A stretch of DNA of 64,000 nucleotides. It comes from Diprion similis. Its lineage: Eukaryota > Arthropoda > Insecta > Hymenoptera > Diprionidae. Location of the stretch: positions 18,129,025 through 18,193,024 of the forward strand of contig NC_060108.1 in assembly GCF_021155765.1 (NCBI RefSeq), written 5' to 3'. The notes beneath the pieces were generated by a model that did no database searches, had not been told where the DNA came from, and saw only the letters and a list, made by a program, of their open reading frames with translations. Position 1 is the first letter of the stretch, and the number at the start of each line of letters is the position of its first letter. This document shows positions 49,281 through 63,550 of the stretch, piece by piece. A program made the translations under genes and the position numbers.

Positions 49281-50409
49281 TTTCTGAGTTCCCGGTAGTC
49301 CAATTACACTAAGGATGGTCATACAAATCGATTCCGAGACGAAAAATTTTCGGCTTCGAAAATGACCAAAAAAGTAAGGCTAACCCCTTTGGAATTTTGA
49401 CGAAAATTTCGACGACTTTGAAAAGAGCTGCAATTAATTTTCGCATGCCCCATTCCGACGTAATTTTGCGAGAGAAATCGATTAAGCGCAGTCCCAATAC
49501 GCTGCGAGCGATAGCTGAAAAGTTACGGCCGAAAAACTAATGATTTTCATCGTCATTTCTCTGCTGCTGGTCCTACGCTGTTTTTGATGTGTTTTCTGAG
49601 TTCCTGGTGGTCCAATTACACTAAGGATGGTCATACAAATCGATTCCGAGACGAAAAATTTTCGGCTTCAAAAATGACCAAAAAAGTAAGGCTAACCCCT
49701 TTGGAATTTTGGCGAAAATTTCGACGACTTTGAAAAGAGCTGCAATTAATTTCCGCATGCCCTATTCCGACGTAATTTTGCGAAAGAAATCGATTAAGCG
49801 CAGTCCCAATACGCTGCGAGCGATAGCTGAAAAGTTACGGCCGAAAAACTAATGATTTTCATCGTCATTTCTCTGCTGCTGGTCCTACGCTGTTTTTGAT
49901 GTGTTTTCTGAGTTCCTGGTGGTCCAATTACACTAAGGATGGTCATACAAATCGATTCCGAGACGAAAAATTTTCGGCTTCGAAAATGACCAAAAAAGTA
50001 AGGCTAACCCCTTTGGAATTTTGGCGAAAATTTCGACGACTTTGAAAAGAGCTGCAATTAATTTTCGCATGCCCTATTCCGACGTAATTTCGCGAGAGAA
50101 ATCGATTAAGCGCAGTCCCAATACGCTGCGAGCGATAGCTGAAAAGTTACGGCCGAAAAACTCATGATTTTCCTCGTCATTTCTCTGCTGCTGGTCCTAC
50201 GCTGTTTTTGATGTGTTTTCTGAGTTCCCGGTGGTCCAATTACACTAAGGATGGTCATACAAATCGATTCCGAGACGAAAAATTTTCGGCTTCGAAAATG
50301 ACCAAAAAAGTAAGGCTAACCCCTTTGGAATTTTGACGAAAATTTCGACGACTTTGAAAAGAGCTGCAATTAATTTTCGCATGCCCCATTCCGACGTAAT
50401 TTTGCGAGA

Positions 50410-53400
50410 GAAATCGATTAAGCGCAGTCCCAATACGCTGCGAGCGATAGCTGAAAAGTTACGGCCGAAAAACTAATGATTTTCATCGTCATTTCTCTGC
50501 TGCTGGTCCTACGCTGTTTTTGATGTGTTTTCTGAGTTCCTGGTGGTCCAATTACACTAAGGATGGTCATACAAATCGATTCCGAGACGAAAAATTTTCG
50601 GCTCCGATAATGACCAAAAAAGTAAGGCTAACCCCTTTGGAATTTTGGCGAAAATTTCGACGACTTTGAAAAGAGCTGCAATTGATTTTCGCATGCCCTA
50701 TTCCGACGTAATTTCGCGAGAGAAATCGATTAAGCGCACTCCCAATACGCTGCGAGCGATAGCTGAAAAGTTACGGCCGAAAAACTCATGATTTTCCTCG
50801 TCATTTCTCTGCTGCTGGTCCTACGCTGTTTTTGATGTGTTTTCTGAGTTCCCGGTGGTCCAATTACACTAAGGATGGTCATACAAATCGATTCCAAGAC
50901 GAAAAATTTTCGGCTTCGAAAATGACCAAAAAAGTAAGGCTAACCCCTTTGGAATTTTGGCGAAAATTTCGACGACTTTGAAAAGAGCTGCAATTAATTT
51001 TCGCATGCCCTATTCCGACGTAATTTTGCGAGAGAAATCAATTAAGCGCAGTCCCAATACGCTGCGAGCGATAGCTGAAAAGTTACGGCCGAAAAACTCA
51101 TGATTTTCATCGTCATTTCTCTGCTGCTGGTCCTACGCTGTTTTTGATGTGTTTTCTGAGTTCCTGGTGGTCCAATTACACTAAGGATGGTCATACAAAT
51201 CGATTTCGAGACGAAAAATTTTCGGCTCTGAAAATGACCAAAAAAGTAAGGCTAACCCCTTTGGAATTTTGGCGAAAATTTCGACGACTTTGAAAAGAGC
51301 TGCAATTAATTTTCGCATGCGCCATTCCGACGTAATTTCGCGAGAGAAATCGATTAAGCGCAGTCCCAATACGCTGCGAGCGATAGCTGAAAAGTTACGG
51401 CCGAAAAACTAATGATTTTCATCGTCATTTCTCTGCTGCTGGTCCTACGCTGTTTTTGATGTGTTTTCTGAGTTCCTGGTGGTCCAATTACACTAAGGAT
51501 GGTCATACAAATCGATTAAGAGACGAAAAATTTTCGGCTTCGAAAATGACCAAAAAAGTAAGGCTAACCCCTTTGGAATTTTGGCGAAAATTTCGACGAC
51601 TTTGAAACGAGCTGCAATTGATTTTCGCATGCCCTATTCCGACGTAATTTCGCGAGAGAACTCGATTAAGCGCAGTCCCAATACGCTGCGAGCGATAGCT
51701 GAAAAGTTACGGCCGAAAAACTCATGATTTTCATCGTCATTTCTCTGCTGCTGGTCCTACGCTGTTTTTGATGTGTTTTCTGAGTTCCCGGTGGTCCAAT
51801 TACACTAAGGATGGTCATACAAATCGATTCCGAGACGAAAAATTTTCGGCTTCGAAAATGACCAAAAAAGTAAGGCTAACCCCTTTGGAATTTTAGCGAA
51901 AATTTCGACGACTTTGAAAAGAGCTGCAATTGATTTTCGCATGCCCTATTCCGACGTAATTTCGCGAGAGAAATCGATTAAGCGCAGTCCCAATACGCTG
52001 CGAGCGATAGCTGAAAAGTTACGGCCGAAAAACTCATGATTTTCATCGTCATTTCTCTGCTGCTGGTCCTACGCTGTTTTTTATGTGTTTTTTGAGTTCC
52101 TGACGGTCCAATTACTCCAAAGATGGTCATACAAATCGATTGCGAGACGAAAAATTTTCGACTCCGAAAATGACCAAAAAAGTAAGGCTAACCCCTTTGG
52201 ATTTTTGGCGAAAATTTCGACGACTTTGAAAAGAGCTGCAATTAATTTTCGCATGCCCTATTCCGACGTAATTTCGCGAGAGAAATTGATTAAGCGCAGT
52301 CCCAATACGCTGCGAGCGATAGCTGAAAAGTTACGGCCGAAAAACTCATGATTTTCAGCGTCATTTCTCTGCTGCTGGTCCTACGCTGTTTTTTATGTGC
52401 TTTTTGAGTTCCTGGCGGTCCAATTACTCTAAAGACGGTCATACAAATCGATTGCGAGACGAGAAATTCTCGACTCCGAAAATGACCAAAAAAGTAAGGC
52501 TAACCCCTTTGGATTTTTGGCGAAAATTTCGACGACTTCGAAAAAAGCTGCAATTAATTTTTGCATGCCCCATTCCGACGTAATTTTGCGAGAGAAATCG
52601 ATTAAGCGCAGTCCCAATACGCTGCGAGCGATAGCTGAAAAGTTACGGCCGAAAAACTCATGATTTTCGTCGTCATTTCTCTGCTGCTGGTCCTACGCTG
52701 TTTTTTGTGTGTTTTTTGAGTTCCTGGCGGTCCAATTACTCTAAAGATGGTCATACAAATCGATTGCGAGACGAGAAATTTTCGACTCCAAAAATGACCA
52801 AAAAAGTAAGGCTAACCCCTTTGGATTTTTGGCGAAAATTTCGACGACTTTGAAAAAAGCTGCGATTATTTTCGCATGCCCTATTCCGACGTAATTTTGC
52901 GAGAGAAATCGATTAAGCGCAGTCCCAATACGCTGCGAGCGATAGCTGAAAAGTTACGGCCGAAAAACTCACGATTTTCACCGTCATTTCTCTGCTGCTG
53001 GTCCTACGCTGTTTTTGATGTGTTTTCTGAGTTCCTGGTGGTCCAATTACACTGAGGATGGTCATACAAATCGATTCCGAGACGAAAAATTTTCGGCTCC
53101 GAAAATGACCAAAAAAGTAAGGCTAACCCCTTTGGAATTTTGGCGAAAATTTCGACGACTTCGGAAAAAGCTGCAATTAATTTTCGCATGCCCTATTCCG
53201 ACGTAATTTCGCGAGAGAAATCGATTAAGCGCAGTCCCAATACGCTGCGAGCGATAGCTGAAAAGTTACGGCCGAAAAACTAATGATTTTCATCGTCATT
53301 TCTCTGCTGCTGGTCCTACGCTGTTTTTTATGTGTTTTTTGAGTTCCTGGCGGTCCAATTACTCTAGAGATGGTCATACAAATCGATTGCGAGACGAGAA

Positions 53401-56400
53401 ATTTTCGACTCCAAAAATGACCAAAAAAGTAAGGCGAACCCCTTTGGATTCTTGGCATAAATTTCGACGACTTCGAAAAAAGCTGCAAATAATTTTTGCA
53501 TGCCCTATTCCGACGTAATTTTGCGAGAGAAATCGATTAAGCGCAGTCCCAATACGCTGCGAGCGATAGCTGAAAAGATACGGCCGAAAAACTCACGATT
53601 TTCACCGTCATTTCTCTGCTGCTGGTCCTACGCTGTTTTTGATGTGTTTTCTGAGTTCCTGGTGGTCCAATTACACTAAGGATGGTCATACAAATCGATT
53701 CCGAGACGAAAAATTTTCGGCTCCGAAAATGACCAAAAAAGTAAGGCTAACCCCTTTGGAATTTTGGCGAAAATTTCGACGACTTCGAAAAGAGCTGCAA
53801 TTAATTTTCGCATGCCCTATTCCGACGTAATTTTGCGAGAGAAATCGATTAAGCGCAGTCCCAATACGCTGCGAGCGATAGCTGAAAAGTGACGGCCGAA
53901 AAACTAATGATTTTCATCGTCATTTCTCTGCTGCTGGTCCTACGCTGTTTTTGATGTGTTTTCTGAGTTCCTGGTGGTCCAATTACACTAAGGATGGTCA
54001 TACAAATCGATTTCGAGACGAAAAATTTTCGGCTTCGAAAATGACCAAAAAAGTAAGGCTAACCCCTTTGGAATTTTGGCGGAAATTTCGACGACTTTGA
54101 AAAGAGCTGCAATTAATTTTCGCATGCCCTATTCCGACGTAATTTCGCGAGAGAAATCGATTAAGCGCAGTCCCAATACGCTGCGAGCGATAGCTGAAAA
54201 GTTACGGCCGAAAAACTCATGATTTTCATCGTCATTTCTCTGCTGCTGGTCCTACGCTGTTCTTGATGTGTTTTCTGAGTTCCCGGTGGTCCAATTACAC
54301 TAAGGATGGTCATACAAATCGATTCCGAGACGAAAAGTTTTCGGCTCCGAAAATGACCAAAAAAGTAAGGCTAACCCCTTTGGAATTTTGGCGAAAATTT
54401 CGACGACTTTGAAAAGAGCTGCAATTAATTTTCGCAAGCCCCATTCCGACGTAATTTCGCGAGAGAAATCGATTAAGCGCAGTCCCAATTCGCTGCGAGC
54501 GATAGCTGAAAAGTTACGGCCGAAAAACTCATGATTTTCATCGTCATTTCTCTGCTGCTGGTCCTACGCTGTTTTTGATGTGTTTTCTGAGTTCCTGGTG
54601 GTCCAATTACACTAAGGATGGTCATACAAATCGATTCCGAGACGAAAAATTTTCGGGTTCGAAAATGACTAAAAAAGTAAGGCTAACCCCTTTGGAATAT
54701 TGGTGAAAATCTCGACGACTTTGAAAAGAGGTGCAATTAATTTTTGCATGCCCTATTCCGACGTAATTTTGCGAGAGAAATCGATTAAGCGCAGTCCCAA
54801 TACGCTGCGAGCGATAGCTGAAAAGTTACGGCCGAAAAACTAATGATTTTCATCGTCATTTCTCTGCTGCTGGTCCTACGCTGTTTTTGATGTGTTTTCT
54901 GAGTTCCTGGTGGTCCAATTACACTAAGGATGGTCATACAAATCGATTTCGAGACGAAAAATTTTCGGCTCCGAAAATGACCAAAAAAGTAAGGCTAACC
55001 CCTTTGGAATTTTGGCGAAAATTTCGACGACTTTGAAAAGAGCTGCAATTAATTTTCGCATGCCCTATTCCGACGTAATTTCGCGAGAGAAATCGATTAA
55101 GCGCAGTCCCAATACGCTGCGAGCGATAGCTGAAAAGTTACGGCCGAAAAACTCATGATCTTCATCGTCATTTCTCTGCTGCTGGTCCTACGCTGTTTTT
55201 GATGTGTTTTCTGAGTTCCCGGTGGTTCAATTACACTAAGGATGGTCATCCAAATCGATTCCGAGACGAAAAATTTTCGGCTCCGAAAATGACCAAAAAA
55301 GTAAGGCTAACCCCTTTGGAATTTTGGCGAAAATTTCGACGACTTTGAAAAGAGCTGCAATTAATTTTCGCAAGCCCCATTCCGACGTAATTTCGCGAGA
55401 GAAATCGATTAAGCGCAGTCCCAATACGCTGCGAGCGATAGCTGAGAAGTTACGGCCGAAAAACTCATGATTTTCATCGTCATTTCTCTGCTGCTGGTCC
55501 TACGCTGTTTTTGATGTGTTTTTTGAGTTCCTGGTGGTCCAATCACACTAAGGATGGTCATACAAATCGATTTCGAGACGAAAAATTTTCGGCTCCGAAA
55601 ATGACCAAAAAAGTAAGGCTAACCCCTTTGGAATTTTGGCGAAAATTTCGACGACTTTGAAAAGAGCTGCAATTAATTTTCGCATGCCCCATTTCAACGT
55701 AATTTCGCGAGAGAAATCGATTAAGCGCAGTCCCAATACGCTGTGAGCGATAGCTGAAAAGTTACGGCCGAAAAACTTATGATTTTCATCGTCATTTCTC
55801 TGCTGCTGGTCCTACGCTGTTTTTTATGTGTTTTTTGAGTTCCTGGCGGTCCAATTACTCTAAAGATGGTCATACAAATCGATTGCGAGACGAGAAATTT
55901 TCGACTCCGAAAATGACCAAAAAAGTAAGGCTAACCCCTTTGGATTTTTGGCGAAAATTTCGACGACTTTAAAAAAAGCTGCAATTAATTTTTGCATGCC
56001 CTATTCCGACGTAATTTTGCGAGAGAAATCGATTAAGCGCAGTCCCAATACGCTGCGAGCGATAGCTGAAAAGTTACGGCCGAAAAACTCATGATTTTCG
56101 TCGTCATTTCTCTGCTGCTGGTCCTACGCTGTTTTTTATGTGTTTTTTGAGTTCCTGGCGGTCCAATTACTCTAAAGATGGTCATACAAATCGATTGCGA
56201 GACGAGAAATTTTCGACTCCGAAAATGACCAAAAAAGTAAGGCTAACCCCTTTGGATTTTTGGCGAAAATTTCGACGACTTTGAAAAAAGCTGCAATTAA
56301 TTTTTGCATGCCCTATTCCGACGTAATTTTGCGAGAGAAATCGATTAAGCGCAGTCCCAATACGCTGCGAGCGATAGCTGAAAAGTTACGGCCGAAAAAC

Positions 56401-59400
56401 TCACGATTTTCACCGACATTTCTCTGCTGCTGGTCCTACGCTGTTTTTGATGTGTTTTCTGAGTTCCTGGTGGTCCAATTACACTGAGGATGGTCATACA
56501 AATCGATTCCGAGACGAAAAATTTTCGGCTCCGAAAATGACCAAAAAAGTAAGGCTAACCCCTTTGGAATTTTGGCGAAAATTTCGACGACTCCGAAAAA
56601 AGCTGCAATTAATTTTTGAATGCCCTATTCCGACGTAATTTCGCGAGAGAAATCGATTAAGCGCAGTCCCAATACGCTGCGAGCGATAGCTGAAAAGTTA
56701 CGGCCGAAAAACTCATGATTTTCATCGTCATTTCTCTGCTGCTGGTCCTACGCTGTTTTTTATGTGTTTTTTGAGTTCCTGGCGGTACAATTACTCTAAA
56801 GATGGTCATACAAATCGATTGCGAGACGAGAAATTTTCGACTCCAAAAATGACCAAAAAAGTAAGGCTAACCCCTTTGGATTTTTGGCGAAAATTTCGAC
56901 GACTTCGAAAAAAGCTGCAATTAATTTTTGCATGCCCTATTCCGACGTAATTTCGCAAGAGAAATCGATTAAGCGCAGTCCCAATACGCTGCGAGCGATA
57001 GCTGAAAAGTTACGGCCGAAAAACTAATGATTTTCATCGTCATTTCTCTGCTGCTGGTCCTACGCTGTTTTTGATGTGTTTTCTGAGTTCCTGGTGGTCC
57101 AATTACACTAAGGATGGTCATACAAATCGATTCCGAGACGAAAAATTTTCGGCTCCGATAATGACCAAAAAAGTAAGGCTAACCCCTTTGGAATTTTGGC
57201 GAAAATTTCGACGACTTTGAAAAGAGCTGCAATTGATTTTCGCATGCCCTATTCCGACGTAATTTCGCGAGAGAAATCGATTAAGCGCACTCCCAATACG
57301 CTGCGAGCGATAGCTGAAAAGTTACGGCCGAAAAACTCATGATTTTCCTCGTCATTTCTCTGCTGCTGGTCCTACGCTGTTTTTGATGTGTTTTCTGAGT
57401 TCCCGGTGGTCCAATTACACTAAGGATGGTCATACAAATCGATTCCAAGACGAAAAATTTTCGGCTTCGAAAATGACCAAAAAAGTAAGGCTAACCCCTT
57501 TGGAATTTTGGCGAAAATTTCGACGACTTTGAAAAGAGCTGCAATTAATTTTCGCATGCCCTATTCCGACGTAATTTTGCGAGAGAAATCAATTAAGCGC
57601 AGTCCCAATACGCTGCGAGCGATAGCTGAAAAGTTACGGCCGAAAAACTCATGATTTTCATCGTCATTTCTCTGCTGCTGGTCCTACGCTGTTTTTGATG
57701 TGTTTTCTGAGTTCCTGGTGGTCCAATTACACTAAGGATGGTCATACAAATCGATTTCGAGACGAAAAATTTTCGGCTCTGAAAATGACCAAAAAAGTAA
57801 GGCTAACCCCTTTGGAATTTTGGCGAAAATTTCGACGACTTTGAAAAGAGCTGCAATTAATTTTCGCATGCGCCATTCCGACGTAATTTCGCGAGAGAAA
57901 TCGATTAAGCGCAGTCCCAATACGCTGCGAGCGATAGCTGAAAAGTTACGGCCGAAAAACTAATGATTTTCATCGTCATTTCTCTGCTGCTGGTCCTACG
58001 CTGTTTTTGATGTGTTTTCTGAGTTCCTGGTGGTCCAATTACACTAAGGATGGTCATACAAATCGATTAAGAGACGAAAAATTTTCGGCTTCGAAAATGA
58101 CCAAAAAAGTAAGGCTAACCCCTTTGGAATTTTGGCGAAAATTTCGACGACTTTGAAACGAGCTGCAATTGATTTTCGCATGCCCTATTCCGACGTAATT
58201 TCGCGAGAGAACTCGATTAAGCGCAGTCCCAATACGCTGCGAGCGATAGCTGAAAAGTTACGGCCGAAAAACTCATGATTTTCATCGTCATTTCTCTGCT
58301 GCTGGTCCTACGCTGTTTTTGATGTGTTTTCTGAGTTCCCGGTGGTCCAATTACACTAAGGATGGTCATACAAATCGATTCCGAGACGAAAAATTTTCGG
58401 CTTCGAAAATGACCAAAAAAGTAAGGCTAACCCCTTTGGAATTTTAGCGAAAATTTCGACGACTTTGAAAAGAGCTGCAATTGATTTTCGCATGCCCTAT
58501 TCCGACGTAATTTCGCGAGAGAAATCGATTAAGCGCAGTCCCAATACGCTGCGAGCGATAGCTGAAAAGTTACGGCCGAAAAACTCATGATTTTCATCGT
58601 CATTTCTCTGCTGCTGGTCCTACGCTGTTTTTTATGTGTTTTTTGAGTTCCTGACGGTCCAATTACTCCAAAGATGGTCATACAAATCGATTGCGAGACG
58701 AAAAATTTTCGACTCCGAAAATGACCAAAAAAGTAAGGCTAACCCCTTTGGATTTTTGGCGAAAATTTCGACGACTTTGAAAAGAGCTGCAATTAATTTT
58801 CGCATGCCCTATTCCGACGTAATTTCGCGAGAGAAATTGATTAAGCGCAGTCCCAATACGCTGCGAGCGATAGCTGAAAAGTTACGGCCGAAAAACTCAT
58901 GATTTTCAGCGTCATTTCTCTGCTGCTGGTCCTACGCTGTTTTTTATGTGCTTTTTGAGTTCCTGGCGGTCCAATTACTCTAAAGACGGTCATACAAATC
59001 GATTGCGAGACGAGAAATTCTCGACTCCGAAAATGACCAAAAAAGTAAGGCTAACCCCTTTGGATTTTTGGCGAAAATTTCGACGACTTCGAAAAAAGCT
59101 GCAATTAATTTTTGCATGCCCCATTCCGACGTAATTTTGCGAGAGAAATCGATTAAGCGCAGTCCCAATACGCTGCGAGCGATAGCTGAAAAGTTACGGC
59201 CGAAAAACTCATGATTTTCGTCGTCATTTCTCTGCTGCTGGTCCTACGCTGTTTTTTGTGTGTTTTTTGAGTTCCTGGCGGTCCAATTACTCTAAAGATG
59301 GTCATACAAATCGATTGCGAGACGAGAAATTTTCGACTCCAAAAATGACCAAAAAAGTAAGGCTAACCCCTTTGGATTTTTGGCGAAAATTTCGACGACT

Positions 59401-62400
59401 TTGAAAAAAGCTGCGATTATTTTCGCATGCCCTATTCCGACGTAATTTTGCGAGAGAAATCGATTAAGCGCAGTCCCAATACGCTGCGAGCGATAGCTGA
59501 AAAGTTACGGCCGAAAAACTCACGATTTTCACCGTCATTTCTCTGCTGCTGGTCCTACGCTGTTTTTGATGTGTTTTCTGAGTTCCTGGTGGTCCAATTA
59601 CACTGAGGATGGTCATACAAATCGATTCCGAGACGAAAAATTTTCGGCTCCGAAAATGACCAAAAAAGTAAGGCTAACCCCTTTGGAATTTTGGCGAAAA
59701 TTTCGACGACTTCGGAAAAAGCTGCAATTAATTTTCGCATGCCCTATTCCGACGTAATTTCGCGAGAGAAATCGATTAAGCGCAGTCCCAATACGCTGCG
59801 AGCGATAGCTGAAAAGTTACGGCCGAAAAACTAATGATTTTCATCGTCATTTCTCTGCTGCTGGTCCTACGCTGTTTTTTATGTGTTTTTTGAGTTCCTG
59901 GCGGTCCAATTACTCTAGAGATGGTCATACAAATCGATTGCGAGACGAGAAATTTTCGACTCCAAAAATGACCAAAAAAGTAAGGCGAACCCCTTTGGAT
60001 TCTTGGCATAAATTTCGACGACTTCGAAAAAAGCTGCAAATAATTTTTGCATGCCCTATTCCGACGTAATTTTGCGAGAGAAATCGATTAAGCGCAGTCC
60101 CAATACGCTGCGAGCGATAGCTGAAAAGATACGGCCGAAAAACTCACGATTTTCACCGTCATTTCTCTGCTGCTGGTCCTACGCTGTTTTTGATGTGTTT
60201 TCTGAGTTCCTGGTGGTCCAATTACACTAAGGATGGTCATACAAATCGATTCCGAGACGAAAAATTTTCGGCTCCGAAAATGACCAAAAAAGTAAGGCTA
60301 ACCCCTTTGGAATTTTGGCGAAAATTTCGACGACTTCGAAAAGAGCTGCAATTAATTTTCGCATGCCCTATTCCGACGTAATTTTGCGAGAGAAATCGAT
60401 TAAGCGCAGTCCCAATACGCTGCGAGCGATAGCTGAAAAGTGACGGCCGAAAAACTAATGATTTTCATCGTCATTTCTCTGCTGCTGGTCCTACGCTGTT
60501 TTTGATGTGTTTTCTGAGTTCCTGGTGGTCCAATTACACTAAGGATGGTCATACAAATCGATTTCGAGACGAAAAATTTTCGGCTTCGAAAATGACCAAA
60601 AAAGTAAGGCTAACCCCTTTGGAATTTTGGCGGAAATTTCGACGACTTTGAAAAGAGCTGCAATTAATTTTCGCATGCCCTATTCCGACGTAATTTCGCG
60701 AGAGAAATCGATTAAGCGCAGTCCCAATACGCTGCGAGCGATAGCTGAAAAGTTACGGCCGAAAAACTCATGATTTTCATCGTCATTTCTCTGCTGCTGG
60801 TCCTACGCTGTTCTTGATGTGTTTTCTGAGTTCCCGGTGGTCCAATTACACTAAGGATGGTCATACAAATCGATTCCGAGACGAAAAGTTTTCGGCTCCG
60901 AAAATGACCAAAAAAGTAAGGCTAACCCCTTTGGAATTTTGGCGAAAATTTCGACGACTTTGAAAAGAGCTGCAATTAATTTTCGCAAGCCCCATTCCGA
61001 CGTAATTTCGCGAGAGAAATCGATTAAGCGCAGTCCCAATTCGCTGCGAGCGATAGCTGAAAAGTTACGGCCGAAAAACTCATGATTTTCATCGTCATTT
61101 CTCTGCTGCTGGTCCTACGCTGTTTTTGATGTGTTTTCTGAGTTCCTGGTGGTCCAATTACACTAAGGATGGTCATACAAATCGATTCCGAGACGAAAAA
61201 TTTTCGGGTTCGAAAATGACTAAAAAAGTAAGGCTAACCCCTTTGGAATATTGGTGAAAATCTCGACGACTTTGAAAAGAGGTGCAATTAATTTTTGCAT
61301 GCCCTATTCCGACGTAATTTTGCGAGAGAAATCGATTAAGCGCAGTCCCAATACGCTGCGAGCGATAGCTGAAAAGTTACGGCCGAAAAACTAATGATTT
61401 TCATCGTCATTTCTCTGCTGCTGGTCCTACGCTGTTTTTGATGTGTTTTCTGAGTTCCTGGTGGTCCAATTACACTAAGGATGGTCATACAAATCGATTT
61501 CGAGACGAAAAATTTTCGGCTCCGAAAATGACCAAAAAAGTAAGGCTAACCCCTTTGGAATTTTGGCGAAAATTTCGACGACTTTGAAAAGAGCTGCAAT
61601 TAATTTTCGCATGCCCTATTCCGACGTAATTTCGCGAGAGAAATCGATTAAGCGCAGTCCCAATACGCTGCGAGCGATAGCTGAAAAGTTACGGCCGAAA
61701 AACTCATGATCTTCATCGTCATTTCTCTGCTGCTGGTCCTACGCTGTTTTTGATGTGTTTTCTGAGTTCCCGGTGGTTCAATTACACTAAGGATGGTCAT
61801 CCAAATCGATTCCGAGACGAAAAATTTTCGGCTCCGAAAATGACCAAAAAAGTAAGGCTAACCCCTTTGGAATTTTGGCGAAAATTTCGACGACTTTGAA
61901 AAGAGCTGCAATTAATTTTCGCAAGCCCCATTCCGACGTAATTTCGCGAGAGAAATCGATTAAGCGCAGTCCCAATACGCTGCGAGCGATAGCTGAGAAG
62001 TTACGGCCGAAAAACTCATGATTTTCATCGTCATTTCTCTGCTGCTGGTCCTACGCTGTTTTTGATGTGTTTTTTGAGTTCCTGGTGGTCCAATCACACT
62101 AAGGATGGTCATACAAATCGATTTCGAGACGAAAAATTTTCGGCTCCGAAAATGACCAAAAAAGTAAGGCTAACCCCTTTGGAATTTTGGCGAAAATTTC
62201 GACGACTTTGAAAAGAGCTGCAATTAATTTTCGCATGCCCCATTTCAACGTAATTTCGCGAGAGAAATCGATTAAGCGCAGTCCCAATACGCTGTGAGCG
62301 ATAGCTGAAAAGTTACGGCCGAAAAACTTATGATTTTCATCGTCATTTCTCTGCTGCTGGTCCTACGCTGTTTTTTATGTGTTTTTTGAGTTCCTGGCGG

Positions 62401-63550
62401 TCCAATTACTCTAAAGATGGTCATACAAATCGATTGCGAGACGAGAAATTTTCGACTCCGAAAATGACCAAAAAAGTAAGGCTAACCCCTTTGGATTTTT
62501 GGCGAAAATTTCGACGACTTTAAAAAAAGCTGCAATTAATTTTTGCATGCCCTATTCCGACGTAATTTTGCGAGAGAAATCGATTAAGCGCAGTCCCAAT
62601 ACGCTGCGAGCGATAGCTGAAAAGTTACGGCCGAAAAACTCATGATTTTCGTCGTCATTTCTCTGCTGCTGGTCCTACGCTGTTTTTTATGTGTTTTTTG
62701 AGTTCCTGGCGGTCCAATTACTCTAAAGATGGTCATACAAATCGATTGCGAGACGAGAAATTTTCGACTCCGAAAATGACCAAAAAAGTAAGGCTAACCC
62801 CTTTGGATTTTTGGCGAAAATTTCGACGACTTTGAAAAAAGCTGCAATTAATTTTTGCATGCCCTATTCCGACGTAATTTTGCGAGAGAAATCGATTAAG
62901 CGCAGTCCCAATACGCTGCGAGCGATAGCTGAAAAGTTACGGCCGAAAAACTCACGATTTTCACCGACATTTCTCTGCTGCTGGTCCTACGCTGTTTTTG
63001 ATGTGTTTTCTGAGTTCCTGGTGGTCCAATTACACTGAGGATGGTCATACAAATCGATTCCGAGACGAAAAATTTTCGGCTCCGAAAATGACCAAAAAAG
63101 TAAGGCTAACCCCTTTGGAATTTTGGCGAAAATTTCGACGACTCCGAAAAAAGCTGCAATTAATTTTTGAATGCCCTATTCCGACGTAATTTCGCGAGAG
63201 AAATCGATTAAGCGCAGTCCCAATACGCTGCGAGCGATAGCTGAAAAGTTACGGCCGAAAAACTCATGATTTTCATCGTCATTTCTCTGCTGCTGGTCCT
63301 ACGCTGTTTTTTATGTGTTTTTTGAGTTCCTGGCGGTACAATTACTCTAAAGATGGTCATACAAATCGATTGCGAGACGAGAAATTTTCGACTCCAAAAA
63401 TGACCAAAAAAGTAAGGCTAACCCCTTTGGATTTTTGGCGAAAATTTCGACGACTTCGAAAAAAGCTGCAATTAATTTTTGCATGCCCTATTCCGACGTA
63501 ATTTCGCAAGAGAAATCGATTAAGCGCAGTCCCAATACGCTGCGAGCGAT
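50410..63550 (+). repeat. Higher-order duplication: 6,551 bp (21 monomers minus 1 base), two tandem copies
   Basis: Rare variants recur 6,551 bases apart: GGCTCCGATAATG near 50,601 and 57,152; the short monomer with GCTGCGATTATTTTCGC near 52,859 and 59,410; TTCGGGTTCG near 54,652 and 61,203. The odd spacing is explained by the single deleted base in the short monomer. From about 63,670 the sequence instead copies the region 2,184 bp (7 monomers) earlier, for example CATGATCTTCATC near 61,706 and 63,890. Confidence 0.87.
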
